Assembly (NCBI GenBank): GCA_045537065.1
Contig: JAZSOT010000034.1
Coordinates: 1-5,984, forward strand
Reading direction: 5' to 3'
Source: RGIG8709 sp045537065
GTDB lineage: Bacteria; Bacillota; Clostridia; Monoglobales; Monoglobaceae
DNA length: 5,984 bases
The notes beneath the pieces are model-generated. The model saw nothing but the letters and a program-made list of their open reading frames with translations, did not search any database and had not been told where the DNA came from. The position numbers and the translations under genes are program-made. This document shows positions 1 to 4,710 of the stretch, piece by piece (the stretch's first letter is position 1; each line of letters begins with the position of its first letter).

Positions 1-391
1 CTAATGATATTACTAACATAGAGGCTCAATTAAATAAAATAAAGCACTTAAAAAAATCACTTTATGAAGATTATAAGTTAGGAATTCTTTCTCGCGAAGA
101 ATTCATGGATTACAAAGCAGATTATGATAAACAAGAAAAAAATATAAGTGAGCTTATTAACGCAATGAAAAATAATAATCAATCTCAAGAAGAAGCAATT
201 CTTGAATCTTCATTTATAAAACAACTCGGAGAAAAATCTGAGATTACAGAACTAGATAGAACTGTTTTAGAAACATTTTACGAAAAGATATATATTTATG
301 AGGATAAACACTTAAAATTTAAGTATAAATTCAGCGAAATAATAGAAGCAATTAACAAGCATTAAAATCTTTTCGCTATCGACTATTACCT
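1..391 (+). mobile_element. Right-hand end of an integrative element carried by a large serine recombinase (partial)
   Basis: Seen: the first 365 bases encode the tail of a large serine recombinase, and the sequence just after its stop codon runs abruptly into the middle of an unrelated polysaccharide deacetylase gene. Known: elements of the Tn4451/Tn5397 type and many Clostridia integrative elements carry their recombinase as the outermost gene, a short distance from the attachment site. Inferred: the window starts inside such an element and its end lies between the recombinase stop (365) and about position 391, where deacetylase homology begins. The DNA here is very AT-rich: the first 60 bases contain 14 G or C, visibly fewer than the downstream genes. 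The rest of the element, its cargo and its other end are outside the window, so its class (transposon, conjugative element or prophage) cannot be stated. Confidence 0.72.
3..365 (+). CDS. Large serine recombinase, C-terminal 120 residues (5' truncated by window edge)
   Basis: This is the reading frame that is open from the window edge to the stop at 363-365; the internal ATG at 105 is not a real start, because homology continues upstream of it. The visible part resembles the extreme C-terminus of TnpX/TndX-like large serine recombinases. It begins with a charged helical, probably coiled-coil stretch (LYEDYKLGILSREEF followed by a K/E/Q-rich helix), the type of segment found in the DUF4368-like region after the zinc ribbon. 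It ends with the typical closing segment (TELDRTVLETFYEKIYIYED, then a short beta-rich K/F-rich tail). Full-length family members are about 500-600 residues, with an N-terminal catalytic serine domain that lies outside this window. The family carries out integration and excision at short att sites. Whether the upstream part is intact cannot be judged. Confidence is high for the family and low for any named member. Confidence 0.82.
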   Translation, partial: NDITNIEAQLNKIKHLKKSLYEDYKLGILSREEFMDYKADYDKQEKNISELINAMKNNNQSQEEAILESSFIKQLGEKSEITELDRTVLETFYEKIYIYEDKHLKFKYKFSEIIEAINKH

Positions 392-396
392 TGGGG
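366..396. other. Probable element/chromosome junction (attR-like site)
   Basis: The recombinase stop is at 363-365. In the deacetylase frame, residues encoded by 362-388 (L-K-S-F-R-Y-R-L-L) do not resemble the family, whereas from TGG at 392-394 onward the sequence matches the conserved W-G-N-E-D-T-E-E-L-I segment. The crossover therefore lies between 366 and about 396. The codon before the tryptophan is CCT (Pro), where this family usually has alanine (GCN), so the border is probably within a few bases of 389-392. Known: TnpX and TndX join at a GA dinucleotide, and there is a GA at 396-397. The exact core and strand exchange point cannot be fixed without the other end of the element or an empty site. 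Confidence 0.6.
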
Positions 397-970
397 AAAC
401 GAGGATACAGAAGAACTTATAAAGATTATGGATAAGTATAAAGTTAAAACAACCTTTTTTGTGGTAGGCGGATGGGTGGATAAATATCCGGAATCCGTGA
501 AACAACTATTTGATGCAGGACATGAGATTATGAATCATTCGGATACTCATCCTCATATGACTCAGATAAGTGTCGAAGAAATGAAAAAAGAGGTTACATC
601 CTGCGATGAAAAGATAGAAAAAATAACAAAGGTGAAGCCGACTCTATTCCGTGCTCCTTACGGGGATTACAATAATGATGTTGTCGGTGCGATGAGAGAG
701 ACGGGACATTTTACAATCCAATGGGATGTTGATAGTCTTGACTGGAAGAATTTAAGTCCTACTGAAATAAGTCAAAGGGTTTTGTCGAGAGTAAAGCCCG
801 GTTCAATAATTCTTTTTCACAACGCAGCTCTTCACACTCCAAAAGCACTCCCTACAATTATAGAAAAGCTTCAGGCAGACGGTTATAAAATCGTGCCTGT
901 GTCAGAGCTTATTATGAAAGAAAATTTTAAAATTGACCCATCTGGAAAACAAATTTTATCTTCTGACTAG
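392..970 (+). pseudogene. Polysaccharide deacetylase (NodB fold), 5' end replaced by the mobile element
   Basis: Carbohydrate esterase family 4 proteins remove acetyl groups from N-acetylglucosamine or N-acetylmuramic acid in peptidoglycan or other polymers outside the cell. Counting from the ATG at 428 (180 codons), motif 2 is the metal-binding NHSDTHPH (36-43), motif 3 is RAPYGDYN (75-82), motif 4 is WDVDSLDW (99-106), and motif 5 is ILFHN (128-132). Upstream of the ATG the same frame reads W-G-N-E-D-T-E-E-L-I from 392, which in this Clostridia family directly follows the S-F-D-A-A motif 1. The catalytic/metal Asp of motif 1 and the whole N-terminal signal or anchor region are therefore absent. 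No start codon other than ATG or ATT lies in frame between 356 and 428, and no convincing Shine-Dalgarno precedes 428, so the remnant is probably not translated as an active enzyme. The 3' end is intact, with stop at 968-970. The role in sporulation or vegetative wall is not decidable. Confidence 0.85.
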
Positions 971-982
971 CTTAGATTAATT

Positions 983-1012
983 GGGGCAGATTATTCTGCT
1001 CTGATTTTTTTT
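983..1012 (+). terminator. Rho-independent terminator of the deacetylase gene
   Basis: A stem GGGCAGA (984-990) pairs with TCTGCTC (995-1001), with one G-T wobble, around the 4-base loop TTAT. It can be extended by wobble at 983/1002. An eight-T tract (1005-1012) follows directly. It lies 13 bases after the stop codon, so the deacetylase was transcribed separately from the downstream membrane protein gene. Confidence 0.8.
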
Positions 1013-1032
1013 GTAAAATGTTCTCATTGGGG

Positions 1033-1061
1033 TTGTTATTTTCTACAAAATATGATACAAT
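1033..1061 (+). promoter_or_regulatory. SigA-type promoter for the DUF1275 gene
   Basis: A -35 TTGTTA (1033-1038) and a -10 TACAAT (1056-1061) are separated by exactly 17 bases. The expected start of transcription, near 1068, would leave a leader of only about 20 nt before the coding start at 1089. It follows directly on the upstream terminator. Confidence 0.65.
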
Positions 1062-1073
1062 TTTTAAAGGATA

Positions 1074-1082
1074 AAGGTGGTG
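1074..1082 (+). promoter_or_regulatory. Ribosome binding site that decides the start at 1089
   Basis: AAGGTGGTG differs from the full anti-16S complement AAGGAGGTG by one base. Two in-frame GTG codons (1077, 1080) are part of this site, and an ATG at 1083 abuts it, so none of the three can be the start. The ATG at 1089 has a normal gap of 6-8 bases. Confidence 0.7.
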
Positions 1083-1088
1083 ATGCAA

Positions 1089-1775
1089 ATGAAAAAAGCA
1101 GGATATGAGTTGTTGTTATTTTATACAGCAGCATTTATTGGAGGATTTTTTGGTGGATATGCTGTGCTTAGAAGTGATATGTTTGCATCGTCACAGACTA
1201 TGAATATTCTTACAATGATGCTGAATTTGTTTGGCAATAATCTTGGGGAGTTTTTAGTAAGATTTTGCATTATGGTAATATATGCAGGGGCGATTTCGGT
1301 TTGTATATTAGTGCCAAGATATACAAAACTTGATATTCAGCTTATAAGTGCGGTAGTAACAGCAGTTTCCTCTGTTATAATGGCATGTATTCCGGTTGGA
1401 GTCACAAGTGTTATGTCTTTGCTTCCTATATTCGTTGCTATGGCTATGCAGTGGAATGCTTTTCCGGGCGCTTTAGGGTATCAGGCGGCATGTATTTTTG
1501 TTACAAATAATTTTCGTCAGGCATTGGTGAATGGAATAAATTATTTTTGCACCAAGGATAAAAAATACATATCTGGTTTTTGGTTTTATGCAGGGGATAT
1601 ATGTTCATTTCTTTTAGGCTTTTCAGTATGTTATATAGGCGTAAAGTATGTAGGGTTTAGCTTTGTGGCAACTATTACTTTGGTGTCATTGTTTATGATT
1701 ACATTGATAGCAAAAGAAAGAAGAGAAATGAGAAAACAGAATATGTCGATAAATTCTGATATTACTGCAGGATAA
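1089..1775 (+). CDS. YoaK/DUF1275 family integral membrane protein
   Basis: This is a 228-residue, very hydrophobic protein with about six predicted membrane segments, near residues 7-27, 55-75, 84-102, 107-123, 166-186 and 190-207. It ends in a short, charged, probably cytoplasmic tail (KERREMRKQ, 209-217). Family recognition rests on the two-part pattern of DUF1275. In the first half, F-x-G-G-x-x-x-Y-x-x-L-R is followed by a F-A-S-x-Q-T-x-N segment (32-39). In the second half, A-M-Q-W-N-A-F (118-125) is followed by F-V-T-N-N-F-R (137-143), corresponding to the F-A-x-G-x-Q-N-A and T-G-N-x-R motifs of the family. The usual length is about 220-240 residues, so it is complete. No biochemical function is established for the family; transport is a guess. 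It has its own promoter and ribosome site and is separated from queT by 171 bases, so it appears monocistronic. No hairpin terminator is visible after it. Confidence 0.75.
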   Translation: MKKAGYELLLFYTAAFIGGFFGGYAVLRSDMFASSQTMNILTMMLNLFGNNLGEFLVRFCIMVIYAGAISVCILVPRYTKLDIQLISAVVTAVSSVIMACIPVGVTSVMSLLPIFVAMAMQWNAFPGALGYQAACIFVTNNFRQALVNGINYFCTKDKKYISGFWFYAGDICSFLLGFSVCYIGVKYVGFSFVATITLVSLFMITLIAKERREMRKQNMSINSDITAG

Positions 1776-1789
1776 ATTTATATTTTTGC

Positions 1790-1818
1790 TTGACAAAATC
1801 ACAAGGTAAATATATATT
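1790..1818 (+). promoter_or_regulatory. Strong SigA-type promoter for queT-glnN
   Basis: A perfect -35 TTGACA (1790-1795) is followed after 17 bases by TATATT (1813-1818), which differs from TATAAT at one position. TATTAT at 1815-1820 is an alternative -10 with a 19-base gap. Transcription would start near 1825, leaving a leader of about 120 nt before the queT ATG. This is the best promoter upstream of the queT-glnN pair. Confidence 0.7.
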
Positions 1819-1824
1819 ATATGT

Positions 1825-1946
1825 TGTATAGTGGAAAAATAGAAGTATATATTTATTGCCGTGAGAAGCGAGGAAAAGAAAGAATTCTGATAGAGAAAAA
1901 CGGCATTATTAAGATACTTAAATAAATTTATGAAAAGGTTTTTGTT
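1825..1946 (+). other. Untranslated leader of queT with weak secondary structure
   Basis: The leader is about 120 nt and AT-rich. TGCCGT (1857-1862) can pair with ACGGCA (1900-1905), closing a purine-rich interior of 37 bases. TTAAG (1909-1913) and CTTAA (1917-1921) can form a small hairpin with a 3-base loop. Queuosine-precursor transporter genes are often controlled by preQ1 riboswitches, but I do not find the class I loop/tail consensus (ACACCCUC-like and A-rich tail) or the class II consensus here. A divergent or class III-like element is possible but not shown. There is no T-run terminator in the leader, so any control would more likely act on translation. Confidence 0.3.
1933..1938 (+). 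promoter_or_regulatory. Weak ribosome binding site of queT
   Basis: AAAAGG lies 8 bases before the ATG at 1947 and is the only Shine-Dalgarno-like stretch near it. It is much weaker than the GGAGG of the following gene, which would fit control of translation, but this is inference. Confidence 0.5.
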
Positions 1947-2441
1947 ATGAAATTAAATACAAAACATATAACTCACAGTGCAATCATTGCGGCTTTATAT
2001 ATTATACTGACAGAAATATCAAACCTGTTTGGACTTGCAAGCGGTGTAATTCAGGTAAGAATTTCAGAAGCTCTGACTATTCTTCCCATGTTCACACCTG
2101 CTGCAATACCGGGACTTTTTGTGGGATGTTTTATTTCTAATGTTTTATGCGGAAATTTGCTTCTTGATGTGATATTTGGTTCAGTTGCCACATTAATCGG
2201 TGCTCTTGGAACATATTATTGGGGTAAAAACAAATATTTAGGAGCTTTTTTCCCTATTTTGTCAAACACCATAATTATTCCGTTTGTACTTAAATATGTT
2301 TATTGCTTTGAAGGGGCAATGTGGTATTTTGTTGTTACGGTCGGACTTGGAGAGATTATTTCCTGTGGATTGCTGGGAGTTTTGTTATATAGGATTTTGA
2401 AAAAGAAAAGATTTTTTGAAGATAAAAATCTTTTAAAATAA
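1947..2441 (+). CDS. queT: QueT family queuosine-precursor transporter (ECF S-component)
   Basis: QueT proteins are the substrate-binding membrane subunits of energy-coupling factor transporters that take up precursors of the tRNA nucleoside queuosine. They work with the shared EcfA/EcfA'/EcfT module encoded elsewhere in the genome. The protein has 164 residues, the normal length for QueT (PF06177), and is nearly all hydrophobic with about five or six membrane helices and a lysine-rich C-terminus (K-K-K-R, 152-155). The diagnostic block is residues 36-65: Q-V-R-I-S-E-A-L-T, then L-P-M-F-T-P-A-A-I-P-G-L-F-V-G-C and I-S-N. It is followed by D-V-I-F-G-S-V-A-T-L (74-83), also typical. No queuosine biosynthesis or tRNA-guanine transglycosylase gene lies nearby, so whether the substrate is preQ1, preQ0, queuine or queuosine cannot be told. 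It is first in a likely two-gene unit with glnN, 14 bases downstream. Confidence 0.88.
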   Translation: MKLNTKHITHSAIIAALYIILTEISNLFGLASGVIQVRISEALTILPMFTPAAIPGLFVGCFISNVLCGNLLLDVIFGSVATLIGALGTYYWGKNKYLGAFFPILSNTIIIPFVLKYVYCFEGAMWYFVVTVGLGEIISCGLLGVLLYRILKKKRFFEDKNLLK

Positions 2442-2444
2442 GTT

Positions 2445-2449
2445 GGAGG
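2445..2449 (+). promoter_or_regulatory. Ribosome binding site of glnN
   Basis: GGAGG lies 6 bases before the ATG at 2456 and only 3 bases after the queT stop codon. It fixes the start and supports translation of glnN from a queT-glnN message. Confidence 0.75.
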
Positions 2450-2455
2450 TTATTT

Positions 2456-4543
2456 ATGGCTAATATTCCTGAAATGTTTGGAACAATGGTGTTCAATGAG
2501 GCAACTATGAAAGAAAGATTGCCAAAGGAAACATACAGAAAGCTTAAGAAAACAATAGACAAAGGGGAGAGTCTCGATTCATCCCTTGCATCTGTTATTG
2601 CATCTGCAATGAAAGACTGGGCAATCGAAAAAGGTGCAACACATTATACTCATTGGTTTCAGCCTATGACGGGTATAACTGCCGAAAAACATGACAGCTT
2701 TATTGCTCCCACCAAAGATGGCGGAGTTATTATGGATTTTTCAGGAAAAGAGCTTATAAAGGGCGAGTCTGATGCATCTTCATTCCCATCAGGCGGACTT
2801 CGTGCCACATTTGAGGCAAGAGGTTACACTGCATGGGACCCCACAAGCTATGCTTTTGTTAAAGATGGTACACTATATATACCGACAGCTTTTTGTTCGT
2901 ATGGCGGAGCGGCACTTGATAAAAAGACTCCTCTTCTTCGTTCGATGGAGGCTGTTAATAAGCAGGCAAAGAGAATTCTTAAAATATTCGGCAAGGATGT
3001 AGCGAAGGTTACACCTACTGTTGGAGCAGAGCAAGAATATTTTTTGATAGATAAGGATATTTATGCAAAGAGAAAAGACCTTATGTACAGCGGAAGAACC
3101 TTGTTTGGTGCCCCTGCTCCAAAGGGTCAGGAACTTGATGACCATTATTATGGTCAGATTAAACCCAGAGTTTCAGCTTTTATGAAAGAGCTTGATGAAG
3201 AGCTGTGGAAGCTTGGTATTCTTGCAAAAACTGAGCATAATGAGGCTGCCCCCGGACAACACGAGCTTGCTCCTATTTACACTTCTACTAATATTGCAAC
3301 AGACCATAATCAGCTTATGATGGAAATGATGAAAATTGTTGCCTTAAGACACGGTATGGTTTGTCTTTTGCATGAAAAGCCTTTTGCTGGAATTAATGGA
3401 AGCGGTAAACATAATAACTGGTCTTTATCAACTGATACAGGTGAAAATCTTTTTGAACCGGGAAAATCTCCATATGAAAATGCACAGTTCCTTGTGTTTT
3501 TCTGTGCGGTTGTAAGTGCGGTACATAAACATCAGGACTTACTTAGAATATCTGCAGCCAGTGCAGGAAATGACCACAGACTTGGTGCAAATGAAGCACC
3601 TCCTGCTATTATTTCCATATATGTTGGCGATGAAATGGAAGCTGTTCTCAATGCAATTAAGGATGATGAGGACTATATCGATCGCAAAAAGGAAAAAATG
3701 ACAGTAGGAGTTTCTGCTCTTCCAAGATTTTCAAAGGATACAACAGACAGAAATCGAACTTCTCCGTTTGCTTTCACTGGAAATAAGTTTGAATTTAGAA
3801 TGCTTGGCTCAAGCGATTCAATAGCCTGCACCAATATTATGCTTAATACCATAGTTGCAGACGAGCTTGAAAAAATTGCGGACAAGCTTGAAACATCAAG
3901 CAATTTTATAGATGATGTTCATAAGATTGTAAGAGAGATTATAAAGGAACACGACAAAATTATATTTAATGGAAACGGCTATTCGGACGAATGGGTTGAA
4001 GAAGCTGAAAAGAGAGGACTTTTAAATCTCAGAACTGCAGTTGATGCATTCCCATATTATATCAAGAGAGAAAATATTGATATGTTTGAACATCATAAGG
4101 TTTATACCGGTGCGGAAATGAATGCAAGGTATGAAATTCTTATGGAAGAATATTCAAAGGTTATTAATATTGAAGCTCTTTCTATGATAGGAATGGTGAA
4201 AAAGGATTATATCCCGGCAGTTTCCGAATATATAGCAAACCTTTGTAACAGTATATCTGCAAGAAAAGCTGTATGCGAAGAAATTCCTTTTGAAACTGAA
4301 AAAGCAATACTTAAAAAAATTACTCCATTGTCAGATAAAATGTATGAGCAGGTAACAGACCTTGAAGAAAAGCTTATGGCATCACCTCGAGGCAATGCCA
4401 CAGAAAGGTCAGTATATTTTAAAAATGAAATTGTCAGCCGAATGGAAGCTTTAAGAAAAACTGTTGATAGCATAGAGGTATATTCTGACAGAAGAATCTG
4501 GCCTGTTCCGTCTTATGGAGACATAATATTCAGTGTAAAATAA
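2456..4543 (+). CDS. glnN: Glutamine synthetase type III (GlnN)
   Basis: It catalyses ATP-dependent formation of glutamine from glutamate and ammonium in the cytoplasm, the entry point of nitrogen assimilation. At 695 residues it matches the long type III enzymes (about 700-730) and not types I or II (about 350-470). Type III hallmarks are THWFQPMTG (64-72), the segment F-S-G-K-E-L-I-K-G-E-S-D-A-S-S-F-P (95-111), and G-L-R-A-T-F-E-A-R-G-Y-T-A-W-D-P (114-129). Catalytic-core motifs are V-G-A-E-Q-E-Y-F (189-196, metal-binding glutamates), E-A-A-P-G-Q-H-E-L-A-P (263-273), G-I-N-G-S-G-K-H-N-N-W-S (312-323, substrate site), and N-R-T-S-P-F-A-F-x-G-N-K-F-E-F-R (433-448, nucleotide/glutamate arginines). 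The C-terminal W-P-V-P-S-Y-G-D (682-689) is also characteristic. All motifs are intact, so it should be active. Type III enzymes are typically dodecamers. It follows queT by 14 bases; no separate promoter is evident within queT's 3' end. Confidence 0.96.
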   Translation: MANIPEMFGTMVFNEATMKERLPKETYRKLKKTIDKGESLDSSLASVIASAMKDWAIEKGATHYTHWFQPMTGITAEKHDSFIAPTKDGGVIMDFSGKELIKGESDASSFPSGGLRATFEARGYTAWDPTSYAFVKDGTLYIPTAFCSYGGAALDKKTPLLRSMEAVNKQAKRILKIFGKDVAKVTPTVGAEQEYFLIDKDIYAKRKDLMYSGRTLFGAPAPKGQELDDHYYGQIKPRVSAFMKELDEELWKLGILAKTEHNEAAPGQHELAPIYTSTNIATDHNQLMMEMMKIVALRHGMVCLLHEKPFAGINGSGKHNNWSLSTDTGENLFEPGKSPYENAQFLVFFCAVVSAVHKHQDLLRISAASAGNDHRLGANEAPPAIISIYVGDEMEAVLNAIKDDEDYIDRKKEKMTVGVSALPRFSKDTTDRNRTSPFAFTGNKFEFRMLGSSDSIACTNIMLNTIVADELEKIADKLETSSNFIDDVHKIVREIIKEHDKIIFNGNGYSDEWVEEAEKRGLLNLRTAVDAFPYYIKRENIDMFEHHKVYTGAEMNARYEILMEEYSKVINIEALSMIGMVKKDYIPAVSEYIANLCNSISARKAVCEEIPFETEKAILKKITPLSDKMYEQVTDLEEKLMASPRGNATERSVYFKNEIVSRMEALRKTVDSIEVYSDRRIWPVPSYGDIIFSVK

Positions 4544-4547
4544 AATA

Positions 4548-4581
4548 ATAAAAACTGCAGAAATGGTTCTGCAGTTTTTAT
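4548..4581 (+). terminator. Strong rho-independent terminator after glnN (possibly bidirectional)
   Basis: AAAAACTGCAGAA (4550-4562) pairs perfectly with TTCTGCAGTTTTT (4567-4579) around the loop ATGG, a 13-bp stem extendable to 15 bp. The A-run on the left arm means it could also stop transcription from the other strand, although no opposing gene is visible here. It lies 4 bases after the glnN stop. Confidence 0.88.
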
Positions 4582-4608
4582 GTTTTACAAAAAAACTTAA
4601 ATTTTTTA

Positions 4609-4637
4609 TTGAAATATTGCGAATAATATGATATAAT
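4609..4637 (+). promoter_or_regulatory. SigA-type promoter for the CofE-like gene
   Basis: A -35 TTGAAA (4609-4614) and a perfect -10 TATAAT (4632-4637) are separated by 17 bases. Transcription would start near 4644, giving a leader of about 67 nt. With the terminator just upstream, this makes the CofE-like gene a separate transcription unit. Confidence 0.78.
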
Positions 4638-4697
4638 ATGTCGGTGTTGTAGAAATTGTTTATTTAATATTTGCTTAATGCAAAAATTTTATATGAT

Positions 4698-4703
4698 AGA
4701 AGG
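4698..4703 (+). promoter_or_regulatory. Ribosome binding site that decides the start at 4711
   Basis: AGAAGG lies 7 bases before the ATG at 4711. The upstream in-frame ATGs at 4678 and 4693 have no such site in front, and the residues they would add are not typical of the family. Confidence 0.65.
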
Positions 4704-4710
4704 TTTTTAT

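Noticed and set aside
105..365. A free-standing 86-residue small protein
   Set aside because: The frame is open to the window edge, and the residues before the ATG (L-Y-E-D-Y-K-L-G-I-L-S-R-E-E-F) belong to the recombinase C-terminal domain, so this is the tail of a larger protein.
428..970. An intact 180-residue polysaccharide deacetylase starting at ATG 428
   Set aside because: The same frame continues upstream with conserved family residues (W-G-N-E-D-T-E-E-L-I) to 392, motif 1 and the N-terminus are missing, and there is no ribosome site before 428. The ATG is an internal methionine of a truncated gene.
1881..1888. AGAATTCT palindrome in the queT leader as an operator
   Set aside because: An isolated 8-base palindrome in AT-rich DNA, downstream of the promoter, matches no operator I know and is expected by chance.
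1825..1946. A preQ1 class I or class II riboswitch upstream of queT
   Set aside because: I could not find the characteristic C-rich loop/A-rich tail of class I or the conserved pairing of class II. The gene context alone is not enough for a call, so only an unexplained leader is reported.
2356..2562. Minus-strand reading frame over the queT/glnN boundary, and other minus-strand frames within glnN and the CofE-like gene
   Set aside because: They lie opposite strongly supported genes, have no recognisable protein features, and have no ribosome sites; they are by-products of the coding frames.
2772..3002. Plus-strand overlapping frames inside glnN (also 3516-3701)
   Set aside because: They run in another frame within a well-conserved glutamine synthetase, lack ribosome sites, and have unnatural composition.
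4678..4710. Start of the CofE-like gene at ATG 4678 or ATG 4693
   Set aside because: Neither has a ribosome site, whereas ATG 4711 has AGAAGG 7 bases upstream and gives the N-terminus expected for the family.
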